Source of the DNA: Paenibacillus_E sp040812395 | GTDB lineage: Bacteria > Bacillota > Bacilli > Paenibacillales > NBRC-103111 | DNA: 64,000 nucleotides | Direction of reading: 5' to 3' | Assembly: GCF_040812395.1 (NCBI RefSeq) | Contig: NZ_JBFNXH010000009.1 | Coordinates: forward strand, 62,001 to 126,000 | Shown: piece after piece, positions 43,807 through 52,140 of the stretch | Layout: each line of letters begins with the position of its first letter | Position numbering within the stretch: position 1 is the stretch's first letter | Notes under the pieces: generated by a model | Told to the model about the DNA's origin: nothing | What the model saw: only the letters and a program-made list of their open reading frames with translations | The model's database searches: none | Program-made: the position numbers and the translations under genes

Positions 43807-46572
43807 TCATGAAACAGATAACGTTCCGTTCCAATCCTGGGTCGTCCCCTTTTGGAAGTATTCGTCACATTGGTAGAAATAAAGCTGAGCCGCCTTATCC
43901 TGGCGGTTTTGCTTAATCACCATCAGGAACGCTTCTCTGGCATCGTAGAATCGCCCTACTTGATAATACGTTACGGCCTGCTCGAATAACGCTTTGGTTC
44001 TGTCTTTCAGAACGCGCACCGTATCCGGGTCGCCATGGTAACAATCGAACAAATGAAGCGGCTCTTTCATGCCCTCCATCTGGATTAAACCAAGATTCCG
44101 ATAATGGAATTGACCAGGCTGCTCCAGCGCTTGAACCACGAATTCCGTGATGAGGATGGACGCTCCGAGGGGCTCAGTCATTTTTTCCAGCAGCGTCGCC
44201 AGGTTAACGCCGTCCGAAATCACACTGCCTTCCAAACGCTGCTCCTCGCCGATAATGCCGAGACGAAGCGCGCCTTTGTGCAGGCCAATGCCGAGGTCGA
44301 GAGGCTGGTAGCCTACTTTCGCCCGATGCGAGTTGTAGATGTCCAGCTCCCTGCGCATCTCAATAGCCGCCAACAGCGCATCATCCGCCTTATTCGGAAA
44401 CAGCGCCATAAAGCCTGCGCCGAGATATTTGTTGACCAGTCCCTGATGGTTGCGCACATAAGGTCCGAAACGTTTCAGAAACGAGTTCACAAAGTTAAAG
44501 TTTTCTTCAGGCATCAGCCGTTTGGAGATTTGATAGAAGCCTCGGATGTTAAATATCAAAATAGACATGTTCTGCTCCACTTGATCGCCCAGCTCTACAT
44601 CGAGAATGCTCTCTTTGTTCAGAAAGCGCAAAAACTGCTGCGGCACGAAGCGATAGTAAGACTGGCTGTAGTCCTCCACTTTTGTAATATAGTCGCGAAT
44701 GCGTGCAGCCATCGTATTGACGCTGTCACCCAGATCCGACACTTCATCCCGCGTGTTAATGGTCACAACTGTATCCCAGTTGCCCTTGGCAATCTCGCCG
44801 ACACTATTGCGCAGCTTGCGGATCGAAGAGAGCATCACATACGTCATCAACATCAGAACGAGCAGCAATCCTATAGAAATCAAAGCAATATTGCGAATAA
44901 TCGATTGCAAGACAACTTGGCGATGCTTGAGAATGCCGTCCAAATTTTTGCTAGTTTCAAAAACGCCAACCACTTTGCCCGATGAATTGAAAATAGGCGC
45001 GATGGCATATCTCCATTGACCAGAGAAGTCCTCCCACTGGCCTTTGGCGGGCTTACCCTCCAATACGACCTGCTGATTCTCAGGTGTCTGTTGGAACGGA
45101 TTGAACATATGCATGCCGTCATCGTCTTCCAGGATACGATAAATGATGCCATCCTCATACTTGTACACGGCTTTGTAGAAGCCCCCATTATCATCCTGGG
45201 TATTATCATCGAAAACCGCATTAATCTTCTTGCGGAAAGATTGATAGACCGGTCCTCTATAATCAAGCGGGGAAGAGAGACTTTCCAGCTTGTCTCCGTC
45301 GATCAGATTCTGCCCGTTTTTGGCCAGCAGCGCGAGCTCGCTGAATGTCTCTTCTTCCATTTTATCGGAAAAACTAGTATAGATGACGGTTGAAAGCAGA
45401 ATCATCGAACCGGCGATGACGGGAACCAGAATAAGAATCTGCTTCATCATCAGCGGCAAGCGACGCTGTAGAATATTAAAGAAAAGCAATTTAATCGCAT
45501 AAAGCACAAGGAGAACAGCCACCACAGCTGCGCACCAAACAAGGATGCCATGCGTGATTTCAGCCTTGCTGTAAGTTCCATTCACCATGGGAGGCGTAAT
45601 GGTTCCATCCGGAAGACGGCGGTTAATCTGTGCAGCTTCGACGATAATCAAGCTGTCATCCGGCGCGATACTGCTCGTCGTCGCATCAAAGGAAAGCCCG
45701 GCTCCGCTCGTTTTCACTTTCTCTTCCGTTACAAGCCCTTCAACCACATAAGGCTGCTTGGGATCATACCTTGAGATCGTTTTTTCATTGAAATCAATAA
45801 AAACTAGCCGCCCTTGATTATCAAGATGCAAGCTCTCTGGGAAATTGCGTCGTGTCCGGTCAAGACCCGGCAGAGGATACACCAGCTCCGAATGCCCATC
45901 GGCATAGGCGCGATAAATTTCACCGCTGCGGGTCGAATAGTAAATGTCGTCAGGCTTGTAGCCATCTGCCTCTGACACATATTTATTCTCTGGCAGTTTA
46001 ACCGAATAGGCCGGCAGAGGGCCGCCAGCGATATCGCCGGCAGCTATTTTGTAAAGTGTCAGTTGATCTACGCCGTCATTGAAGAAATAAAGCATGCCTT
46101 CTTTTACTTGAATATTGCGCAGGCTGCCCAATCTGTAGCGTTTGGTGCCCTCTTCACTATACTCTTGCGTAAACATAATGCGATCTAACTGCCCGTCTGG
46201 CTTGTATCTGACAATCTGCTCCGATTTTACATGAATGCCATAAGGATCAAGCAGCGTTCGAATGGCGTACAAATAACCCTCGTCATCTGCAGCCATGTCA
46301 TTAAAGCGGTACACCTCGCCGTTTTTGCCGACTTCACTGGTAATCGAGTATTGAAGGGTTCCCTTGCTGTCTAGTTTATGCATCGTTTTCTTGGCATTGT
46401 CGATGACAAATAGATTGTTCTGACGATCAGAGATCGCCTTCGATAATCCATCGAAAGGCAAGCTTTTATTAAAAGGCCATAGCGATAAACTATCCCGCTG
46501 CACACCCAGATAGGTTCCCGCTCCCCCCACAAGCAGCAGAACGAGCAGTAGAGCCGCAATCGATTTCTTCAT
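43807..46572 (-). CDS. Membrane sensor with a degenerate adenylate/guanylate cyclase domain
   Basis: The 921-residue protein has an N-terminal membrane anchor (about 4-22), an extracytoplasmic NHL/propeller-like region (about 40-335), transmembrane helices at about 343-367 and 378-398, a Cache-like sensor (about 400-550), a helix at about 558-582, HAMP (about 582-635), a class III cyclase homology domain (about 665-840), and a TPR-like tail (about 855-915). Both metal-binding Asp residues are replaced (IFNIRGF, Asn675; KYLGAGFMALF, Ala719), and the transition-state Arg is Leu794 in VNLATLLE, although Asp787 and Asn790 remain. It is therefore probably a non-catalytic nucleotide sensor or scaffold. 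It lies 17 bp downstream of the TolC-like gene. Confidence 0.85.
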   Translation of the reverse strand: MKKSIAALLLVLLLVGGAGTYLGVQRDSLSLWPFNKSLPFDGLSKAISDRQNNLFVIDNAKKTMHKLDSKGTLQYSITSEVGKNGEVYRFNDMAADDEGYLYAIRTLLDPYGIHVKSEQIVRYKPDGQLDRIMFTQEYSEEGTKRYRLGSLRNIQVKEGMLYFFNDGVDQLTLYKIAAGDIAGGPLPAYSVKLPENKYVSEADGYKPDDIYYSTRSGEIYRAYADGHSELVYPLPGLDRTRRNFPESLHLDNQGRLVFIDFNEKTISRYDPKQPYVVEGLVTEEKVKTSGAGLSFDATTSSIAPDDSLIIVEAAQINRRLPDGTITPPMVNGTYSKAEITHGILVWCAAVVAVLLVLYAIKLLFFNILQRRLPLMMKQILILVPVIAGSMILLSTVIYTSFSDKMEEETFSELALLAKNGQNLIDGDKLESLSSPLDYRGPVYQSFRKKINAVFDDNTQDDNGGFYKAVYKYEDGIIYRILEDDDGMHMFNPFQQTPENQQVVLEGKPAKGQWEDFSGQWRYAIAPIFNSSGKVVGVFETSKNLDGILKHRQVVLQSIIRNIALISIGLLLVLMLMTYVMLSSIRKLRNSVGEIAKGNWDTVVTINTRDEVSDLGDSVNTMAARIRDYITKVEDYSQSYYRFVPQQFLRFLNKESILDVELGDQVEQNMSILIFNIRGFYQISKRLMPEENFNFVNSFLKRFGPYVRNHQGLVNKYLGAGFMALFPNKADDALLAAIEMRRELDIYNSHRAKVGYQPLDLGIGLHKGALRLGIIGEEQRLEGSVISDGVNLATLLEKMTEPLGASILITEFVVQALEQPGQFHYRNLGLIQMEGMKEPLHLFDCYHGDPDTVRVLKDRTKALFEQAVTYYQVGRFYDAREAFLMVIKQNRQDKAAQLYFYQCDEYFQKGTTQDWNGTLSVS

Positions 46573-46589
46573 TGCTCTTTATTCCCCTC

Positions 46590-49500
46590 TTAATTCGAAA
46601 TCTGAATAGTTTGTGTAGGCGCATTCCAATCGACTTGCAAGCCTAACGACTCCGAAATAAAACGAAGCGGCACATAAGTTCGTCCGCCAAGAAGCAAAGG
46701 CGGAGTTTCAATCTGCATAGGCTCTCCATCGACGTAAGCTGTCGGATTATCAATGCTGCACATCACTGTCGCCACGTCCGTGCTTACTGTTACCGTGGCG
46801 TTGTCTTCCTCCCAATCAACAGCCGCCCCGAATGATTCGGACACAGGTCTGATTGGTAAATATGCATTTCCATTTATTATAACAGGAGGCGCGTCAAATT
46901 TGATGAAAAAATCGGGCGAGAGCACATTTTCCGCCAAAATGGGCGGCAAATCCAATGCTGCCGCTTGATCGGCCAACGCCTGAAGCTCCTCAGGCGTATA
47001 CTTCGCCTTCTCCTGCTGCCCAAGCTGCTCCAGCAGCTTGCTGACTTGCTGCTGAACCTTCTCGTGCACGCCAGCACCCGGCGGCAGGGTCGCCAGCAGC
47101 TCTCGAGCTGCGTCCAGCTGCGCAAACAGCCCAGCCTTCGCCGTCTCCAGCTTCGCTTCGTCGACGGCGGCGATCGAGCGGGTCAGCGTCTCGACCCGCT
47201 CAGGGTCTTGCTGCGCCTGTTCCAGCGCAGCCTGGAGCTTCCGCTTCGCCTCGCCGAGCGAAGCCAGCCCTTCGGATGTGCCGTTTTGCACATCCGCAAG
47301 CTGCGCCTGCGTCGCCAGAAGCGACTGCAGCTGCGCTGCCGCCGCCGTGGCGTCGCCGGCGGCGATAGCCTGCTCCAGCTTCTGGCGCTGGAGCTCGGCC
47401 CCTTCGGCCAGCTGATCCTCGCTGGCCTTGGCCCCGGCGGCAGGCTCGCTGGAGCCGCCGTTGGTTCCCCCGCCGCCGGAGCCTGCGGGCGGCGAGCCGC
47501 TCTCTTCGGACAGCGATGCGATGATCGCGTCCGGGTTGTTCACCAGCGCCATCTGCTCAAGAGCAGCAGCGCTGTCGCCTTTCAGCAGCGCCTCGGCCAT
47601 GCCGAGCTGCGCCTGCGCATCTTTGAGCTGCACGACAAGGTCCGCGACCTCCGCCAGCTTCGCCCCAGAGACGGCTGCGTCTTTGGCCGCCTCCAGCTTG
47701 GCGATATCTTTCTTCAGCGTATCGATATCCTGCTGAAGCTGTGCAGGTGTCTCCAAGGAAGCGATCGCGCCTGGCTTCGCAATCTCCACGGTCACTTTCA
47801 AAGCGGCAGCGGCGGCCTTCGACAACGCTGCCGGGCTGCTCGCATCGGTTATCGTGCTAGGGTCTACGGCATTATCCATGCCGAACCATACTGCCCCCGG
47901 CTCACCCGCTTGCATGAAAATCCCCTGCCCCGACTTCGCCATCGTCGCAGCCGCCGCATTGTAGGCCGCTGGCGTTAGCGCGTCCAATTGAATTTTATAG
48001 GAACCTATAATAACGGTCCCTCCTCCACTGCTGGCGCTAGCGCCCTCGCCGCTGCTGTTGGCGTTATTTCCTTTACCGTCCGTCGACGGTCCGCTGCCAT
48101 CCGCCGTTCCCGCTGCCAGTTGGCCGGAGTTTCCTGCCCCTTCCAAAACCAGCTCGCCAATGGATGTATCTTTTTTATAAAGAACAACCTTCAAGTCATC
48201 CGATTTGCTGAACAATAGAGTTAAGTATCGAACCGGCTTGTTCAATTTTGCACGTTTCCCGACAGGCTTGCCCTCTTTTGTAAAAACCGCGTAATCCGTC
48301 GCTCCCAGCTTTTTACCCACTTTAATCGTAAAATCGCTTAGCAGCGGCCCTACCGCGGGCTTTAAGTTCCATGTCCCTATAGATGCTTTAGGCTTCTGCG
48401 GCTTTACTGCCGCCAACCCGTCATCAATTTGACTAAGAGGTAGAATGCCAGGCTTTAACGTCTTTTCTACAGCGCCTCCCGTATCCACATTAAGCTTGCC
48501 CAGCGCCGTTTTGTAAGTCATTTGCGCCATCAAAATTTGCTGATCCGCCTTCGCGACGGCCTCCTTGAAGGCTTGAAGCTCATCCGTTTTCATGAGACCA
48601 AGCTTCTGTTTCATGGTTGCCTTATCCAGGTCCGTTACAGCATTCTCTTTGTTTCTCAATGCCTGCGCGTAGCCCTCCTCCGTGCCTTTCGCTTCCAAAT
48701 AAGACTGCCTGACGGCGGCGATTACGCCATTGCGGCTTTCTTTTTCCTTCAAAACTGCCTTGTTTTGTTCCATGGTCGTGATCGGAAGCGCATCTCTCAG
48801 GTCGTCCAGATAGCGCAACCCGTCATATTCGCCCTGGAGCAGCGATTTCGGAATGGGGATGATGCCAAGCAGCATGAAATAGCCTTCCCAATCCTGTTTA
48901 ACACGGGAAAGCGTCGTTTCATAATTAGCCGTAAAAAGCTCCATATCGATGTCTTGAGCTTTATACATGCCATCCATAACCTTCATCCGAGCTGCGCCGA
49001 ACTTCGAACTATACAAATCCCGTGCCGCATTCAGCTTCTGATCCGCTAAACGCCGATCTTCCGTATCCTGCAAGAGGCTGGGCGTCGTCTTCAGCGCACT
49101 TACGATGTAGGATGGCAACTGCTTCTGATTCAGATCGCCATAATCCGGTTCAAAAGACAATTGCAATTTATTTTCCATCTCCAGTTTCAGCGTTTGCCCG
49201 AGTGCAAGCCTGCTCCCTTTGGCTGTAAGCTGAGCTTGCTTGTATTCTGACACTGTCTTTTCCAGCGCTTTAGCCGCATCTTCCTGCTCAGCCGGATCAG
49301 CGAGCCCATAGCTGCGCTTTAGCTTCGCTGTATCAACACCCTTTTTGGCAGCTTCCCATTTCTTCCTAGCGATCTCTTCGCTCGCCGCGTCTTGAAAAGC
49401 TTGAAGATAGGCTTTTTCGACATCAAATTTGACCGTCGTCATCGTTTGCCTCAGCGTTTCTTGAGCCATGTACAGCTGCTTGCGCGCCTCTGGCACCTTC

Positions 49501-49796
49501 ATTCTCGTCGTCAAATCCTGACTCAAATTGCGCGGTTTGGCAAAAAGCCCCGATGCTTTGGCTTCCTCGGACTTCACCGCATGCTGTGCCTGTTCAAGCT
49601 CCATTTTTTTCTTCAATATATCCATCTTCACATCGCGAAGCTGCGGGGAAATCTTCAGCCCTTGATCGACCGCCTCACGCATCGTCAACGCTTTGACTGA
49701 CGCCGCTTCCACCGGCTGTGAACCTGCCCCGCCAAACGTCGACGCAACAATCATCAGCGCAAGCCCCAGCCTGACACATTTGCCAGCTACCACCAT
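46590..49796 (-). CDS. Secreted TolC-like coiled-coil protein with C-terminal copper-amine-oxidase-N domains
   Basis: The 1068-residue protein has a signal peptide (about 1-32, cleavage near VEA-A). Residues about 38-450 follow the outer membrane efflux (TolC) helical pattern twice (MREAVDQGLKISPQLRDVKM; then the second half around QSYLEAKGTEEGYAQALRN). A beta-rich section (about 470-700) with a Gly/Ser-rich linker follows, then an Ala/Gln-rich coiled coil (about 700-950). The end (about 960-1068) is a copper amine oxidase N-terminal-like tandem (NAYLPIRPVSESFGAAVDWE and RTYVPLRFISESLGLQVDW), common in secreted Paenibacillus proteins. A TolC-type channel is odd in a monoderm; here it may be a long helical cell-envelope spacer. 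It is the first gene of the operon and is divergent from DUF4280. GGAGGG lies close to the ATG. Confidence 0.85.
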   Translation of the reverse strand: MVVAGKCVRLGLALMIVASTFGGAGSQPVEAASVKALTMREAVDQGLKISPQLRDVKMDILKKKMELEQAQHAVKSEEAKASGLFAKPRNLSQDLTTRMKVPEARKQLYMAQETLRQTMTTVKFDVEKAYLQAFQDAASEEIARKKWEAAKKGVDTAKLKRSYGLADPAEQEDAAKALEKTVSEYKQAQLTAKGSRLALGQTLKLEMENKLQLSFEPDYGDLNQKQLPSYIVSALKTTPSLLQDTEDRRLADQKLNAARDLYSSKFGAARMKVMDGMYKAQDIDMELFTANYETTLSRVKQDWEGYFMLLGIIPIPKSLLQGEYDGLRYLDDLRDALPITTMEQNKAVLKEKESRNGVIAAVRQSYLEAKGTEEGYAQALRNKENAVTDLDKATMKQKLGLMKTDELQAFKEAVAKADQQILMAQMTYKTALGKLNVDTGGAVEKTLKPGILPLSQIDDGLAAVKPQKPKASIGTWNLKPAVGPLLSDFTIKVGKKLGATDYAVFTKEGKPVGKRAKLNKPVRYLTLLFSKSDDLKVVLYKKDTSIGELVLEGAGNSGQLAAGTADGSGPSTDGKGNNANSSGEGASASSGGGTVIIGSYKIQLDALTPAAYNAAAATMAKSGQGIFMQAGEPGAVWFGMDNAVDPSTITDASSPAALSKAAAAALKVTVEIAKPGAIASLETPAQLQQDIDTLKKDIAKLEAAKDAAVSGAKLAEVADLVVQLKDAQAQLGMAEALLKGDSAAALEQMALVNNPDAIIASLSEESGSPPAGSGGGGTNGGSSEPAAGAKASEDQLAEGAELQRQKLEQAIAAGDATAAAAQLQSLLATQAQLADVQNGTSEGLASLGEAKRKLQAALEQAQQDPERVETLTRSIAAVDEAKLETAKAGLFAQLDAARELLATLPPGAGVHEKVQQQVSKLLEQLGQQEKAKYTPEELQALADQAAALDLPPILAENVLSPDFFIKFDAPPVIINGNAYLPIRPVSESFGAAVDWEEDNATVTVSTDVATVMCSIDNPTAYVDGEPMQIETPPLLLGGRTYVPLRFISESLGLQVDWNAPTQTIQISN

Positions 49797-50017
49797 GAAT
49801 CCCTCCGCTCGAACTCTCTACTTTCATAGTACAATATCTCCTTCACTCCCGCACCCAAATTTTTGGGAATCCTATCGGATCTAATCGAATCTAGTATTAG
49901 ATTGCCGGTTATTTACTTTTCTAGTAGTATTAAAGTAATCAGCCGTGTGATGCGGCTCAAGCCACCTTACATGTTTCTTCGAATTTCAACTCGACTATAT
50001 AAATGGGAGTGTTCCGT
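49797..50017. promoter_or_regulatory. Divergent promoter region between the two arms of the locus
   Basis: These 221 bp separate the minus-strand seven-gene operon from the plus-strand DUF4280-MORN pair. A plus-strand promoter is visible: TTGCCG (49902) and TAGTAT (49925) 17 bp apart. The minus-strand promoter is less clear. Shared regulation of both arms is likely. Confidence 0.55.
49902..49930 (+). promoter_or_regulatory. Probable promoter of the DUF4280-MORN operon
   Basis: TTGCCG - 17 bp - TAGTAT, about 90 bp before the DUF4280 start codon. Moderate match to the sigma-A consensus. Confidence 0.5.
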
Positions 50018-50404
50018 ATGGGTAATCTCGTATGCGGCGGAGCGATGCTTCAATGTTCATTCGGGGCTGCGCCCAGCTCGCTGATGGTGCTGCCGGCCAA
50101 TCGTGTGATGACCTCCATGCCCATCGCCAACATTATGGATAACAAGCCGATGGTGAACATTTTGCCCTTCGGTACGTGCAGCTCCATGGCGAACCCGACC
50201 GTTGCCGCCGCGACAGCAGCGAAGCTGGGCGTCATGACTCCGATGCCATGCATACCAGTAACCGCAGCACCCTGGATGCCAGGGTCGCCAACGGTGCTCA
50301 TCGCGAATATGCCCGCTCTCAACAATACCTCCAAATGCATGTGCAATTGGGGAGGGGTCATACAAATTCAACAACCTGGCCAAATGACAATCCAGATCCC
50401 TTAA
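50018..50404 (+). CDS. DUF4280 PAAR-like protein
   Basis: The 128-residue protein has the DUF4280 pattern: GNLVCGGAMLQCSFGAAPSS at the start, NIMDNKPMVNILPFGTCSSM, NPTVAAATAAKLG, TPMPCIPVTAAPW, and CMCNWGGVIQIQQPGQ, with regularly spaced cysteines. DUF4280 is a PAAR-like fold that caps the spike tip of contractile injection systems and can carry effectors. The ATG at 50018 has GGGAG 8 nt upstream and is preferred to the ATG at 50003. The MORN gene follows 23 bp later. No VgrG-like spike gene is in the window. Confidence 0.9.
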   Translation: MGNLVCGGAMLQCSFGAAPSSLMVLPANRVMTSMPIANIMDNKPMVNILPFGTCSSMANPTVAAATAAKLGVMTPMPCIPVTAAPWMPGSPTVLIANMPALNNTSKCMCNWGGVIQIQQPGQMTIQIP

Positions 50405-50427
50405 GTCTCGAATAGGAGTGAGAACGC

Positions 50428-52098
50428 TTGGAAATCCAGCCGGTCAAGGCCGTGGAAAGAGTGCTGAAACCTGTCGTTGCCCCCATGTTCGGGCACGTTA
50501 TGAAAATGCTGTCCCTTGTGGGCAGATTGCCCAAAATCGCCATTACCAAGGCTCAGCAGTTTCTGAAAAGAATACTGTCAACCCGCGAAGCCTCCTTGCA
50601 AAACTACGTTTTGATCGGTTCCTACTACATCTCCAAGCGGCTGCTCCTTTTCTCGGCGCTACTGATTCTCGTTCTCGTATATTTCATCTTCATTCAGCCT
50701 CCTGCGATCGTGAATAAATGGCTTCACCGCGTTCCCATTCTGAAGGAAAACACGCCGAAACTGACTGCCTTTTCCGGTACGGGCAAAGTCGTTAGCGAGC
50801 AAAAAAACGCCCGTTACATCGGCGATCTCGTCGATGGACTCTACGCAGGTAAAGGCAAGCTTTATAATGCGGACGGTGTGCTGATCTACGAGGGCGATTT
50901 CGATAAAGGGCAGAAGGCGGGCAGCGGATCGCTGTATAACGATAGCGGCGTCTTGCTTTACAAAGGGGCTTTTGCCGGAGACGCTTATAACGGCGCAGGC
51001 ACGCTGTACGACGAGAAACAACGAGTCGTCTATATCGGGGAATTTCAGAACGGCAAGCTCGGCGGTGCGGGCAAACTCTTTTTGCCGAGCGGGGATCTGC
51101 TGTATGAGGGAACTTTTAACGGAGGCTACTACAATGGCCCAGGGAAGCTGTTTTCCTCCGGCGGCATCGCGCAGTATGAGGGCGAATTTGCTAGCGGTTT
51201 GTACAACGGCGCAGGTAAGCTATTCACCCCTAAAGGACAGCTCCTTTATGAGGGCGGATTCAAAAATGGCGACTATTCCGGTGATGGCACCGAGTATTAC
51301 GCCAACGGTTTCGTGAAATATAAAGGCCAGTTCCTCGCAGGCGCCTATAACGGGGAAGGTACTTCTTTCGATGAGAAAGGCGTGCCGCATCTCAAAGGCG
51401 CTTTCCAGAGCGGCGTTCTCAGCGGCGCTGGAGAAGCTTACGACGAGGCGGGCAAACTCGTCTACAAGGGCGATTTCAAAGCCGGCCTCTACGACGGCAT
51501 TGGGACCCTGATGGACGCAGACGGCGCGCCGCTGCTGCGGAGCTTTTTTGCAGGCGGCCATGCCAGCCTGCAGAGCTTCATTGGCTTGTCCAGCAAGAAA
51601 GTCGAAGACTTGCTGGGCAAGCCGGACGAGGTGACGCTGCAGGATGCCAGCGTCACGCTCGCGGGCCAGGAGGCGGCACTGGACGCCTCCGCGGCAAGCG
51701 CCGGCGGCGCGGGCGAAGCCGCCGACGGCGCACTGCCGGCCGCGAGTCCCGCCGCGGCGGCTGTGCCTGCAGCAGCAAGCGTAAAGCTGCTGCTGAGCTA
51801 CCCCGCCTACCAGCTATCGCTGCTGGTAGAGCCGTCCAAGGACAACCCGAAGGAGGCCGTTGTCACCTCCCTCAGCGTCTGGGGCACGAAGCCGCTGGCT
51901 CTGCTCCAACCGGCAATCGAGACGACCAAGAAGCGCAACGAGCCGAACGACGAAGGCTACCGCGTGCTGGACCTGAACGTACAGGCTGGAACAGACGCCT
52001 TTACAAACAGCTACTACAAGGATGATTTCGTGTTTACGCTCACGCACTTCAATAAAGCCAAAACTGCCCACCTGCTCCAGGTGAGCTCCACCAAATAA
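50428..52098 (+). CDS. Membrane protein with ten MORN repeats
   Basis: The 556-residue protein has a cytoplasmic N-terminus, one transmembrane helix (about 70-90, RLLLFSALLILVLVYFIFIQ), ten MORN repeats of about 24 residues (about 128-375; units such as YEGDFDKGQKAGSGSLYNDS and YEGTFNGGYYNGPGKLF), a Gly/Ala-rich linker, and a C-terminal domain (about 440-556) that I do not recognise. MORN repeats bind lipids or proteins and build scaffolds at membranes. The start is TTG at 50428 with AGGAG 9 nt upstream. It is co-transcribed with the DUF4280 gene and followed by a strong terminator, so it may anchor or receive the spike or effector; that is inference. Confidence 0.88.
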   Translation: MEIQPVKAVERVLKPVVAPMFGHVMKMLSLVGRLPKIAITKAQQFLKRILSTREASLQNYVLIGSYYISKRLLLFSALLILVLVYFIFIQPPAIVNKWLHRVPILKENTPKLTAFSGTGKVVSEQKNARYIGDLVDGLYAGKGKLYNADGVLIYEGDFDKGQKAGSGSLYNDSGVLLYKGAFAGDAYNGAGTLYDEKQRVVYIGEFQNGKLGGAGKLFLPSGDLLYEGTFNGGYYNGPGKLFSSGGIAQYEGEFASGLYNGAGKLFTPKGQLLYEGGFKNGDYSGDGTEYYANGFVKYKGQFLAGAYNGEGTSFDEKGVPHLKGAFQSGVLSGAGEAYDEAGKLVYKGDFKAGLYDGIGTLMDADGAPLLRSFFAGGHASLQSFIGLSSKKVEDLLGKPDEVTLQDASVTLAGQEAALDASAASAGGAGEAADGALPAASPAAAAVPAAASVKLLLSYPAYQLSLLVEPSKDNPKEAVVTSLSVWGTKPLALLQPAIETTKKRNEPNDEGYRVLDLNVQAGTDAFTNSYYKDDFVFTLTHFNKAKTAHLLQVSSTK

Positions 52099-52101
52099 AA
52101 A

Positions 52102-52134
52102 CAACCCCGCCTTTTCCATTGAAAGGCGGGGTTG
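52102..52134. terminator. Bidirectional intrinsic terminator
   Basis: CAACCCCGCCTTT pairs perfectly with AAAGGCGGGGTTG around a 7-nt loop; the flanks are A-rich on the left and pyrimidine-rich with CTCCTTTT on the right. It separates the MORN gene from the convergent NO synthase gene. Confidence 0.93.
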
Positions 52135-52140
52135 CTCCTT

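Noticed and set aside
44104..44985. 293-codon open frame on the plus strand
   Set aside because: Antisense to the cyclase-like gene with intact HAMP and cyclase-fold motifs; Arg/His-rich shadow product.
43807..46572. Functional adenylate cyclase
   Set aside because: Both metal-binding Asp residues and the transition-state Arg are missing, so I did not call enzymatic activity.
46965..47978. 337-codon open frame on the plus strand
   Set aside because: Antisense to the Ala/Gln-rich coiled coil of the TolC-like gene; the Leu/Arg-rich product is a GC-bias shadow.
33370..52098. Complete contractile injection system or prophage
   Set aside because: No sheath, tube, baseplate, LysM, tape-measure, AAA+ or capsid genes are present in the window; only associated proteins are seen.
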